Assembly (NCBI GenBank): GCA_022821725.1
Contig: JAJEDB010000039.1
Span: forward strand, 1-64,000
Origin: Candidatus Poribacteria bacterium
Lineage (GTDB): Bacteria; Poribacteria; WGA-4E; WGA-3G
Length of the DNA stretch: 64,000 bases
Direction of reading: 5' to 3'
The position numbers and the translations under genes were made by a program. Below the pieces are notes generated by a model that saw only the letters and a program-made list of their open reading frames with translations, was not told the origin of the DNA and did no database searches. Position 1 is the first letter of the stretch. Each line of letters opens with the position of its first letter. This document shows, piece by piece, positions 24,654-33,035 of this stretch.

Positions 24654-27005
24654 TCAACGCCGACTAATACGGACTGTGACGATAACAATCCCAATCATCA
24701 GGAGTATCAAGGCACCGAACAGGAGCGTCGTCACCGACATTTGCGTCTGAGACTCGACTTGCACCGTTATCGAACGGTCGCGTGCCTCAAACTTACGGTT
24801 GTCGACAGTGACTTCTGCGTTCAACTTCGCTTGGTATTCTCCCACGCCGATGTCCACAGGTGGACTCAGCGTCAATTGAATCTCTGTCTCCTCGTTTCGT
24901 TCCAATGTGCCAACAACTTCAGGGATAACGGTGTATTTCCAATCCGTGTTGACATCGACCAGCATACGAATGTCCACGAGGTCGCGAGTGCCTATGTTCT
25001 TTAGCGTCGCTGTCATGTTGACTTCTTCGCCTATCTTGATCGTCTGGAAGGCGTTCGGCACGAACACCTCAATCTCCGGCACGCCCTTTGGAATCAGCTC
25101 AAACCGCTCGATACCGCCTTGTATACCCGCAATCCTATCGGCAGGTAAATCCAAGCGATTGTTGACTCCCCCGAGTTCATTTGCTTCCGCTTCATCAATC
25201 ACAGCTACATAGAACTCAAGCGTGCTATCGAGGTAGGACGCATCCAGTTCCTCCGGTAGATAGACAATCAATGACAGATCCCGTTTTGACTGTTCCTGCG
25301 TGAACTTTACCTGAGACTGCCGAGATTGCGTCTCTGGGTCTTGGAATTCAAAGGAGAGGCGGTTAAGGAGATTAATGACGCGGAGTTGGAAGGTGTTCTC
25401 CGTTTCTGCCAACCGATCGAGCGTCAAGTCATAAGTGACGCTGCTTCCAAGGTTGCCTTCCTGCGAAAAGCGGAGCGAACTGACGTTTACCACATCCAGT
25501 GCAGACTCTTTTTGCAGATAAATCAAGCGTGTATCGGGTTCGTCAAGTTCAGGATAATCTAACGATACCTTCAGACTTTCGACATCTTTCTGGAGTTGGA
25601 ACGTCAATTCTGCGATTTCATTGTAGCCGAGAACCGGGATCTTCTCTTCATACGGTTTAACGATGTTCGTGTCATCGGTAACGTCGAGTAAGGAGACATA
25701 AATTCCGCGAATCTCATTTGCGGCTGCAATCTCTTCAGGGGTTGCGTTGACGGGCATTGCCTCGGTCGTAGATGTGTTTTTCAGTTGAATCGTCACCATC
25801 ATTTGGTTGTCAAGGCGAAACTTTTTCGCACTCAGGATAGAGATGTAGCGCGTGTCCTCCTCAAGATGAATTTTGTAGGAGATATCCTTATCCAGGTATT
25901 TGAGATTAACGGTGAGGTTATCCACATTCCGCCGCAGTTCAAAGTCGAGGGTTTTCTCCTGTCCGTCTTTCAGCGTTGGAATGCGGGGTTCATAAGGATA
26001 GCCGATGATGGATTCGGTGTCGTCTTTAATGGAGACATAGACGTTATTGATTTCTTGTGCGGTGTTGGTACCTGTTTCTTCTGTTTCGCCTTCCAAGGCA
26101 CCGTAGGTCAGGACAACTTCCAGACGCCTCCGATCCCCCTCTTTATAACGTCTCGCTGACACGACCGAGATATACGGATCATCCTGTTTAAGGTGGATGT
26201 TCTTCTGCTCCTCACGCCCCGAGTACGTCAACTCGACGACGACATCCCGCACGTTTTCTTTAATGAGCTCAAACTCCAAGGTAACAGACTCCCCCTCTTT
26301 GAGCGTCTCAATCCGTTGTTCGTAAGGTTCGGTGATGGTCGCTCCGCTGGTGCCATACCCTTCCTGCTCTTTAATCTCGACGAAGATGTCGTCAATCTGT
26401 GCGCTGATGATAATCTCGCGGCCCAACACTTTCGAGCTTTCAACGAGTTTGACCGGCACTGAACTGTTCCGCAAGGTAATTGAGAACAACTCCCGCCCAT
26501 CAGCGGATTCATAGAGTCTCGTCTTTTCAACGGTGATATGCCACTCATCTTGCAGCGACTCAAGTTCTGTCTGTTGGAGCGTCAATTTTGCCTGTTCATA
26601 TTCATCGACGGCGCGTTCGTAAGCCTCTTCTGCAGTATTCACCTCCGAGACAGTGACGATGTTGTTTTCCTCCATCAGCATCGCCTTGAGATTTTCGAGC
26701 TCCACCTGCTTCTTTTTCATCAGATTTTCTGCCAACTCCATCTTCAGGCGATCGATTTCTATCAGGATTTGGCGGCTCTGTTCCTCTTTCGTTTTCGGGC
26801 TGTTATCGTTAACAGGCGGGATCTCTTCTGGCACTGCTGCCAATGGAACAGTCAGTGATACCGCTATCGCGCTCATAAATATCAGTACAAACGTCAAAGA
26901 CTGAAAGTAGGAATGGAAGGATGGATGGGTGAAAGGATAGGTGTCCAATCTTCCAATCTTCCAATCTTCCAATCTTCTCTTCCGTTTTTTCTTGCATCCA
27001 TCCAT
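24654..27005 (-). CDS. NEW3-domain membrane-anchored extracytoplasmic protein (COG1470-like)
   Basis: The protein has up to 783 residues. A hydrophobic segment at about 35-58 is the export signal. A coiled coil (about 65-150) follows with repeated KKKQVELENLKAML-type heptads. The middle holds at least three similar beta domains with the motif YEPRIPTLKDGQEKTLDFEL, YEQRIETLKEGESVTLEFEL or YEEKIPVLGYNEIAELTFQL. The last domain (about 640-745) is a NEW3/CARDB-like fold (VNMTATLKNIGTRDLVDIRM), ending in one membrane helix and RISRR. It starts 27 bp after the ABC ATPase and is probably the transporter's periplasmic partner. The first 30 residues come from a tandem repeat (26944-26975), so the true start may be further in. 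Confidence 0.75.
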   Translation of the reverse strand: MDGCKKKRKRRLEDWKIGRLDTYPFTHPSFHSYFQSLTFVLIFMSAIAVSLTVPLAAVPEEIPPVNDNSPKTKEEQSRQILIEIDRLKMELAENLMKKKQVELENLKAMLMEENNIVTVSEVNTAEEAYERAVDEYEQAKLTLQQTELESLQDEWHITVEKTRLYESADGRELFSITLRNSSVPVKLVESSKVLGREIIISAQIDDIFVEIKEQEGYGTSGATITEPYEQRIETLKEGESVTLEFELIKENVRDVVVELTYSGREEQKNIHLKQDDPYISVVSARRYKEGDRRRLEVVLTYGALEGETEETGTNTAQEINNVYVSIKDDTESIIGYPYEPRIPTLKDGQEKTLDFELRRNVDNLTVNLKYLDKDISYKIHLEEDTRYISILSAKKFRLDNQMMVTIQLKNTSTTEAMPVNATPEEIAAANEIRGIYVSLLDVTDDTNIVKPYEEKIPVLGYNEIAELTFQLQKDVESLKVSLDYPELDEPDTRLIYLQKESALDVVNVSSLRFSQEGNLGSSVTYDLTLDRLAETENTFQLRVINLLNRLSFEFQDPETQSRQSQVKFTQEQSKRDLSLIVYLPEELDASYLDSTLEFYVAVIDEAEANELGGVNNRLDLPADRIAGIQGGIERFELIPKGVPEIEVFVPNAFQTIKIGEEVNMTATLKNIGTRDLVDIRMLVDVNTDWKYTVIPEVVGTLERNEETEIQLTLSPPVDIGVGEYQAKLNAEVTVDNRKFEARDRSITVQVESQTQMSVTTLLFGALILLMIGIVIVTVRISRR
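26944..26975. repeat. Four perfect copies of an 8-bp tandem repeat
   Basis: TCCAATCT occurs four times without error (26944-26951, 26952-26959, 26960-26967, 26968-26975). It lies in the 5' coding part of the NEW3 gene. Because the unit is not a multiple of three, a gain or loss of one copy would shift frame relative to the upstream ATG. Confidence 0.9.
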
Positions 27006-27032
27006 GGTTTTATCCTTCTCATCCAGTTCGGT

Positions 27033-27758
27033 TTAAGCTTCTTCCGGTTCGTATCCAGCAACATAGTGCAGATACAACGTCTCAAGGTTTTCTTTGAGAA
27101 TCTCTTCGCGTGTCAACTCACGTTCAAGGTTGCCTTCCACCAAAATGCCGATTCTATCGGCGATCTCTTTCGCACGGAAGATGTCGTGCGTGGACATGAA
27201 GATGGCTTTGCCTTCCTCTCTCAACTCACGCAGAAGGTTCAGGAAATCGGCACCCCCTTTGGGGTCCAAACCCGAAGTCGGCTCATCGAGTAGAACGGCT
27301 TGTGCATTCTTCATGATCGCAATGGCAATACCTAAGCGTTGGCGCATCCCTTTGGAGAAGGTCTTGACGCGTCGCGTAAAGGCTTCCTCCGGTAAACCGA
27401 CACGTCCGAGCGTCGCATCGAGGTCGGCGTTGGATACCTTCTTGCGTCCACCGAGTTTCGCGAAGAAAGATAGGTTTTGGCGCGCCGTAAAATTTCGATA
27501 GAGTTCGACGTTCTCAGAGACGTAGGCGAGATGTTTCTTCGCCTCCAGCGGGAACTTTGGGATCTCAATGTCGCCTACCAATGCAGTGCCGCTTGTGGGT
27601 TCGATGAAGTTCAGGAGCATGGAGATGGTCGTGCTTTTCCCAGCACCATTCGCGCCAAGGACGACATAGATTTCGCCATCGTCCACTTTCAGGTTCAACT
27701 TGTTAACGGCTAAGACGCTTTCGTTATAAACTTTCGTAAGATCACGGGTTTCTAACAT
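27033..27758 (-). CDS. ABC-2 type transporter ATP-binding protein
   Basis: The protein has 241 residues and one ABC domain: LGANGAGKSTTISML (Walker A), FSKGMRQRLGIAIAIMKNAQAVLLDEPTSGLDPKG (signature and Walker B) and MSTHDI (H loop). The CcmA/NosF style fits ABC-2 exporters. The three permease genes lie directly upstream and only one ATPase is present, so it probably serves all of them. A candidate ECF promoter lies about 180 bp upstream. The NEW3 gene follows after 27 bp. Confidence 0.93.
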   Translation of the reverse strand: MLETRDLTKVYNESVLAVNKLNLKVDDGEIYVVLGANGAGKSTTISMLLNFIEPTSGTALVGDIEIPKFPLEAKKHLAYVSENVELYRNFTARQNLSFFAKLGGRKKVSNADLDATLGRVGLPEEAFTRRVKTFSKGMRQRLGIAIAIMKNAQAVLLDEPTSGLDPKGGADFLNLLRELREEGKAIFMSTHDIFRAKEIADRIGILVEGNLERELTREEILKENLETLYLHYVAGYEPEEA

Positions 27759-28136
27759 GAGGTTCCTCCTACGGTTGATTTTCTGCTCTGTATATGATAC
27801 CGGAAATGTAGAACGCTTTCAACTCAGACTCACGTCTATTCTATTCCTTTATTGGTGTAACTCAAGAAGTTTTACATTGATTCATTCTATTTTTCAAGTT
27901 TAGCCAACGAACAATATTTGGACTTGTATTATAGTGACGCGTTTTGAAGGTGAAAAGGTTGCATTATTTTATTTTTCCTTCGCGCCTGCCTTTGTACACA
28001 CTATTTACGCAGGGAAGTTTCCCGAATCGATTCACTGGGATCGGAATTGTATTGTGTGAAGGTGGATGCCTTACCCTTTCTTATAACTAAAGAGAGATTT
28101 CAGGGGCAAAAAGGGTGCAGAATGTGACAGAGGCGT
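27759..28136. other. Gene-free leader region upstream of the ABC ATPase
   Basis: It holds the ECF-type promoter at 27936-27963 inside a segment of about 50 bp (27921-27970) that is conserved in the next long gap (31362-31410). A degenerate copy of the -35 half (TGCACC) lies at 28114-28119. I see no hairpin of terminator type and no small ORF. Confidence 0.6.
27936..27963 (-). promoter_or_regulatory. Candidate ECF-sigma promoter, TGCAAC-N16-CGCGTC
   Basis: On the minus strand TGCAAC (27963-27958), 16 bases, CGCGTC (27941-27936). It precedes the ABC ATPase gene. The same two blocks with the same spacing occur at 31377-31404. The AAC motif plus a CGTC-type -10 box 16-17 bases away is the usual form of ECF promoters. 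The ECF gene of this locus is the natural candidate regulator. Confidence 0.55.
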
Positions 28137-29663
28137 TTATACGTCTGCGCGTATAAAGATAAGAAATGCCCCGAAAAAAAATACGCCGAGCAGCGAGACA
28201 AGTAACAGTAAATCCAACGTCGCGGTGTTGAGCGTATCGCTGAAGGCGATCTTGTCCTCGAATTTCGGGATCGCTTCACTCGCAATTGGCTCTTCAGACA
28301 TCCCCTCAGGAATGCCGATAAGGTGGCGACTTTGGGTGTCTGCTCTATCGGTTTCTACGATGAATTGTCGAAATTGTCTTGTGTAATCATGGACGTGTTC
28401 TAAGTATTGTAGGTGGCGATTAAAGCCGGTCCCAGCCATCGATTCGAGTGCGTATTGGACAATCGCCGCTGGCGAAAACCGGGTCACGATTCTGGCGCGT
28501 TGGACCTGCGCGATTTGTGCCTCTAAATACTCGCGATTCAGACGTTCTCGGGTTTCTACATCTCTGTTGATGAGTTCCGCTTTGAGTACCAGTTCTTCGT
28601 CACCCTCTACCTCCCACGCTGCCATGAGTTTTTCTGCTTCCGCTCTGGCGGTTTCAGGGTCCGTTTCAAAAAGTTTCTGAAGTTCATCTAAGCTAAGAAG
28701 GTTAGGGGTCTTTTTTTCTTTGATTGCGTTCAATCGGTCATTATAGTCTGTGTCAATCTGCTTAAGGGCTGCGTCTCTTGAGGCATGAAATTGATCGATC
28801 GTTTGGAGGGGTGGCATCCATTTTGTGGAGAGGGTGCCGAGCGTCGACGGCATAAAAACTACGGTGGCTACCCAAATCAGTAGCAGGATAACCAGACTCA
28901 CCCGAGGCTCTCGCGTGCCAGCGGAGATCATCAACCCCAATCCAACAAAGATACCCGCGTAACTGAAAGCAATTAACAGAATCAACCCTAAACGTCCCCA
29001 GTCGGCTCCGCTCAGTTGCGTCCAACTGTCGGCAGAGATCACTGTTAAATTCAGCAACACCGCGAAAACGAAAGGAATCAGCACAGTTATTAAGGTGCCA
29101 AGGAATTTACCGATTAGTAGAACGGGTCGCGAAATCGGGTTTGCCAAACACAATCGCAAGGTTCCCTGCTGTCGCTCGCCAGAAAGCGCGTCGAAGGTGA
29201 ATAGGAGCGGGATAAAGGAGAGCAGGTAGGTGATGATGAATACCCAATCTATCTTTGTTGCCTGCGGACGTAGGTCTTTTGCATCTGGATTCGCGGATCC
29301 GTAACTCAGCCACCAGTTGCTTTTTGCTTTCCATCCCGGACCGCTTTTGGACCAAGACCCTTCGTTCGATATATTTCTCGGCAAATATGCATCGCCACCG
29401 TCTGCGATGAAAGCAAGTGAAGATGGACTTTTATGAAGGTTACCCGGTCCCTTTTGCGCTAAGGTGTACAAATCCGCCCGGGATTTCAACGTGTTGAGGG
29501 AACCGGTAACGTCCTCAGAATAGGCACGAACCCTTTCTGGGTGGGTCCGAAGATGGACTACGGCGTTGGTAACCATTAAGATGGAGAGTATCACAACGGT
29601 TAGAATGAAACGCAGGCTGTTGATGTGGTCAAAGAGTTCTCGTTTGATAATATGCCAAATCAT
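28137..29663 (-). CDS. ABC-2 type permease 1 (large extracytoplasmic domains)
   Basis: The protein has 508 residues. The first membrane helix is at about 18-37 (FILTVVILSILMVTNAVV); a loop of about 110 residues follows; then a cluster of five membrane helices begins with YLLSFIPLLFTFDALSGERQQGTLRL, whose FDAxxGExxxGTLR block is the ABC-2 signature; then a charged domain of about 200 residues and a final helix. It is paralogous to the permeases at 29810 and 31571. It exports an unknown substrate with the shared ATPase and TolC. Its leader is a gene-boundary repeat end (29664-29690). Confidence 0.85.
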   Translation of the reverse strand: MIWHIIKRELFDHINSLRFILTVVILSILMVTNAVVHLRTHPERVRAYSEDVTGSLNTLKSRADLYTLAQKGPGNLHKSPSSLAFIADGGDAYLPRNISNEGSWSKSGPGWKAKSNWWLSYGSANPDAKDLRPQATKIDWVFIITYLLSFIPLLFTFDALSGERQQGTLRLCLANPISRPVLLIGKFLGTLITVLIPFVFAVLLNLTVISADSWTQLSGADWGRLGLILLIAFSYAGIFVGLGLMISAGTREPRVSLVILLLIWVATVVFMPSTLGTLSTKWMPPLQTIDQFHASRDAALKQIDTDYNDRLNAIKEKKTPNLLSLDELQKLFETDPETARAEAEKLMAAWEVEGDEELVLKAELINRDVETRERLNREYLEAQIAQVQRARIVTRFSPAAIVQYALESMAGTGFNRHLQYLEHVHDYTRQFRQFIVETDRADTQSRHLIGIPEGMSEEPIASEAIPKFEDKIAFSDTLNTATLDLLLLVSLLGVFFFGAFLIFIRADV

Positions 29664-29669
29664 TTTTTT

Positions 29670-29810
29670 AATTTTCCTTGCGGTTCGATGGGGTTCGTTT
29701 GGTAATTAAAGTCCGTTTCCGTTGTGCCAGCCCGGCGCGTTGCTTGGGCTTTCGGTCTCTAACCAACACGTGTAAATTTTCCTTGCGGTTCGATGCGGTT
29801 CGTTTGGTAT
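29670..29810 (-). repeat. Gene-boundary repeat end, two direct copies between two permease genes
   Basis: A 36-bp unit carrying CCTTGCGGTTCGATG-GGTTCGTTTGGTA occurs at 29670-29705 and 29775-29810 with one or two changes. One copy leads into the start codon of permease 1. The other touches the stop codon of permease 2, whose TAA (29812-29810) overlaps the last base of the repeat. Confidence 0.7.
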
Positions 29811-31285
29811 TAGACTTCAATTTTAGTGAAAATCAGGAAGGTCCCTGTGAATAGAACGATATTGATGAGGAAAAGCAAAAACAGTTCTGGCAGTGCGCGT
29901 GTTGCGTTTTCTGAGACGTCCGCCCGTGCGAAACGGAACTGGGGTAAATCCCACCAGTCCACTGCGCCTTTGTCAGAGGTGAACCATTGCCGACTGCCGA
30001 ACGCATCTTTATCGTGGAAATAGTCAATGAGGGTGCGACGGTAACCTTGGACGGCTTGGACGAAATCAGACATACCCTCCAGATCGGTACCTGCCCACGC
30101 CGCAGTTGCAAAGGTGTACAGGCTCGCAGGACTGAGTTTCATTAGACGTTCATACCATATCGCTCTCCGGAGAGAGGTGCGGTCCAAGGTCTGTTTTCGG
30201 ACTAAAGCGATCTGTTCTGCCGAGCGGATGTATAAGGCTCCCATAGTGGCATGATACTGTTGAACATGCGGCACGAGGGGATCTGATTGATTGCTTAATT
30301 TCATATCTATTCCATACCGTCTGCCCGACGAGAAACTACTTGACTGTATGGTATCCAGATTAAAACGTTGAGGTTTGCCTTCAAGGGGACTGTTTGCTAA
30401 AAATTGAGCTTCCTCTCTATCAATCTCTTCCCATATCTGCTCAATCTGTTGATTTTCTGATGAATGTATGGCGCGCGTATCACCAACGGGGGTGATGGCA
30501 AACCGGCTCCAATTCGGATAGACGAGTACCAAAGTTACCCATAAAAACATACAGAGCATCAGGGATGTGGCAGTACGGCGTGTTGCTGTGGAGATCAATA
30601 AGCCAATGAGATAAAAAGCAGACAAGTAGATGGTTGTCGTCAGAACTATCCCACCGATCCGAAGAAAATCTTCTCCATCCAATTGGATCGAACCGACAGT
30701 GGATAACAGAATCAGGACCATCAGGAGGCTCATCAGTACTGGGAGCAGCAGACACACCATTGCCCCTATATATTTGGCAAGCAGAATGGTCCCGCGTCTC
30801 ACTGGATGGGAGATAACCAGGCGTAAGGTGCCGTTTTCCCAATCTCCTGCAACTGCGTCGTAGGCGAAGAGCAGTGCCATCAGGCTCAAGACGACTTGAA
30901 AAATGAGGACGAGATCGATCTTTGAAAAGAGGTTAAGAAACGCGTTATCGAGACTTCGCGCCGAGCCGTCCGAAATCAGTGGGACGGAACCGTGGTAAAT
31001 TTCAAAGGTGCTTCCCAGCCGCTTATCCAATCCCGCACTAAAGAGGCTTAGAGGGTTCGGCGGACGTTCAACAGAAAGTTTTAAAGTGGAGTAGGTTTTC
31101 GCTTCCTGTGCTTTCTGGCGATGCGTATTTTCTTGCTGGTTATATCTCGCCAATCGACGCTCGTAATCTTCAAGAAGGACGACCGCATTAGCGACGACGA
31201 GAAGAAGTGTAATCACGACAGCAGCAAAAAAGCGAGCACTCATCAGATGCGATAGGAGTTCTTGGCGGATAAGATTTCGTAACAT
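29810..31285 (-). CDS. ABC-2 type permease 2
   Basis: The protein has 491 residues with the same plan as its neighbours: N-terminal MLRNLIRQELLSHLMSARFFAAVVITLLLVVANAVV, an extracytoplasmic loop, a membrane helix block starting LSLMALLFAYDAVAGDWENGTLRLVISHPVRR, a second charged domain and a last helix ending FTKIEV. The ABC-2 signature YDAVAG-ENGTLR is clear. A tandem paralogue, it probably forms a heteromeric exporter with permeases 1 and 3. GGAGAT precedes the ATG, and an ECF-type promoter lies about 100 bp upstream. Confidence 0.85.
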   Translation of the reverse strand: MLRNLIRQELLSHLMSARFFAAVVITLLLVVANAVVLLEDYERRLARYNQQENTHRQKAQEAKTYSTLKLSVERPPNPLSLFSAGLDKRLGSTFEIYHGSVPLISDGSARSLDNAFLNLFSKIDLVLIFQVVLSLMALLFAYDAVAGDWENGTLRLVISHPVRRGTILLAKYIGAMVCLLLPVLMSLLMVLILLSTVGSIQLDGEDFLRIGGIVLTTTIYLSAFYLIGLLISTATRRTATSLMLCMFLWVTLVLVYPNWSRFAITPVGDTRAIHSSENQQIEQIWEEIDREEAQFLANSPLEGKPQRFNLDTIQSSSFSSGRRYGIDMKLSNQSDPLVPHVQQYHATMGALYIRSAEQIALVRKQTLDRTSLRRAIWYERLMKLSPASLYTFATAAWAGTDLEGMSDFVQAVQGYRRTLIDYFHDKDAFGSRQWFTSDKGAVDWWDLPQFRFARADVSENATRALPELFLLFLINIVLFTGTFLIFTKIEV

Positions 31286-31376
31286 AGTATCTCCTTAAAG
31301 GTTTGGAGGTGTTGTATCCCTTCATGCTATTTTTTATCGTCGCGTCACCAAACGACATTTTGGCTTATATTATGAT

Positions 31377-31404
31377 GTCGCGTTTTCAGGGCAGAAAGGT
31401 TGCA
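31377..31404 (-). promoter_or_regulatory. Candidate ECF-sigma promoter, TGCAAC-N16-CGCGAC
   Basis: On the minus strand TGCAAC (31404-31399), 16 bases, CGCGAC (31382-31377), about 90 bp upstream of permease 2. The surrounding 31362-31410 aligns with 27921-27970. A weaker TGCAAC copy lies near 31561-31566. The rest of the 285-bp gap 31286-31570 shows nothing else. Confidence 0.55.
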
Positions 31405-31570
31405 TAATTTGCCCAAGATTATGAAAAATCTGAATTTTGATTTAAAAATTGTGGGTTTTACGGATTGTTCTATTAGAGGTGCTTCAAACAGAAAAGGATA
31501 GTAGAAACTGTGAAGGATAGAGAAATAGGAGGATTTTTCTGACTGTGATGTTCGCAGTGGGAAAGTTGCA

Positions 31571-32986
31571 TTAAATGTCAGAACGGAAGAATTTCAGAAA
31601 CGCCACAGTCGTCAATGCTACTGCAAAGAAGCAAAGCAGGAGCATATCCACAAGTGATTGGCGGAATGTTTCTCCTAAGGTTGTGGTCTCTAAGGGAGGT
31701 GGTTGTGTGATTTTGACAATATCGGTCGCCGGGTTCCACATTCTTGCGGAAGCATGATCTACAATTTTACTGAAGAGATCCGTATGGAGAGCATTATAAT
31801 AACGCTCACCCGCTTGAAAGTAATTGCTCCTTTTTCGCTTCCCCGTTTGTGTTAAGTTTGTGGTGAGATAGATGAGAGAGGATGTTGGCGTGATTCGGGA
31901 AAACGTCTCCCCTACCTGTTCTTGTCGTTCTTTTTCACGTTTGTAATCCCGATTAAGTTTGTTAGCGTGATCTTGGAATCTCTGTCGATACGCCTCTTCA
32001 AAGGGTTTCATACGTTCATCAACTTCGTTCAGAACCTCCCCAGCTATTACACGCATGCCCCGTTCATCCGCGGGTGCCTCCATGATAATCTTCTTTTTTA
32101 TCTCTGACAGCTCTGCATCAAAATTGTCTCGCATGGCTGTCTTTTCCATATAGACGCTCTGTGAAGTCCGTGTTGGGGCGATAACCTTCGCCGCAAGAAA
32201 CCCGACGCGTGGCGTAATTAATACGGCGAACACCCATACCGTAAAGGCAACGATGAGTGCTGTCTTGGCATTGTCCAAGTAGGTAGAAATCACCGTTCCT
32301 ATCCCAAAAAACACTCCAATGTAAAGTAGTGAAACAGCTGTCAAACTGAGGACTCGTGGAAAAATGTCTGATTCGCCGAGCGGAAAACCTTGCCAAACGA
32401 GTAGAAGTAACCCGAATAGAAACGACACCAGAAATGGAACAACAAACACAAGGTAGCCACCAATCAACTTACTCCACAAAAAGAGATCGCGCGGCACGGA
32501 GTTTGATAACGTAATCCGTAACGTTCCTGTCTCTCGTTCCCCGGCAACGGCATCGAATGTGAATAATAAAGCAAGCAGACTGAAGACGGTCCCTACCACG
32601 AATAGAAAGTCGAGATGTCCTAAAAGCTGAGAGAGCGGTGCTGAAAACGTTGCTGGGGGTCCCTGTGTAATTCCGTTGCGCGTCATCCCAAGGTAGCTGG
32701 GGAGTGAATCTCCTAATCCTTTTGCGAAGATACTCAAAGGGGTCGGTTTAAGAATAAGTTTGGAGACCTCAATCTCCGGTTCCAGGGGCATCTTCGGATT
32801 CATTGTCTTCTCTTCAATGTTCGCCAGTTTAACGGCTTCTTGATAGTCCACCAAGTTTTGGCGATAACTTTGATAATTAATAGAGAGCGTGAGTGGGATG
32901 AGTAAAACACACATCAAAAGGAGCGCGACAAACCGAACACTGAGAACATGATGCATTATCTCTTTCTGGATAAGTGTTCGTAACAT
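31571..32986 (-). CDS. ABC-2 type permease 3
   Basis: The protein has 471 residues: N-terminal MLRTLIQKEIMHHVLSVRFVALLLMCVLLIPLTLS, an extracytoplasmic loop, a helix block with LLALLFTFDAVAGERETGTLRI (ABC-2 signature), a long charged helical domain (about 280-430) and a C-terminal helix ending FFRSDI. It starts 49 bp after the redoxin-domain gene, with GAGGT before the ATG, and so belongs to the same transcript. It is a third paralogue of the set. Confidence 0.85.
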   Translation of the reverse strand: MLRTLIQKEIMHHVLSVRFVALLLMCVLLIPLTLSINYQSYRQNLVDYQEAVKLANIEEKTMNPKMPLEPEIEVSKLILKPTPLSIFAKGLGDSLPSYLGMTRNGITQGPPATFSAPLSQLLGHLDFLFVVGTVFSLLALLFTFDAVAGERETGTLRITLSNSVPRDLFLWSKLIGGYLVFVVPFLVSFLFGLLLLVWQGFPLGESDIFPRVLSLTAVSLLYIGVFFGIGTVISTYLDNAKTALIVAFTVWVFAVLITPRVGFLAAKVIAPTRTSQSVYMEKTAMRDNFDAELSEIKKKIIMEAPADERGMRVIAGEVLNEVDERMKPFEEAYRQRFQDHANKLNRDYKREKERQEQVGETFSRITPTSSLIYLTTNLTQTGKRKRSNYFQAGERYYNALHTDLFSKIVDHASARMWNPATDIVKITQPPPLETTTLGETFRQSLVDMLLLCFFAVALTTVAFLKFFRSDI

Positions 32987-33035
32987 CTTTTACCTCTAAT
33001 CCCGAAAATCTTGGTTCAGACAATTAAAACCAGCA

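Noticed and set aside
26944..26975. CRISPR-like repeat
   Set aside because: The units are 8 bp in direct tandem without spacers.
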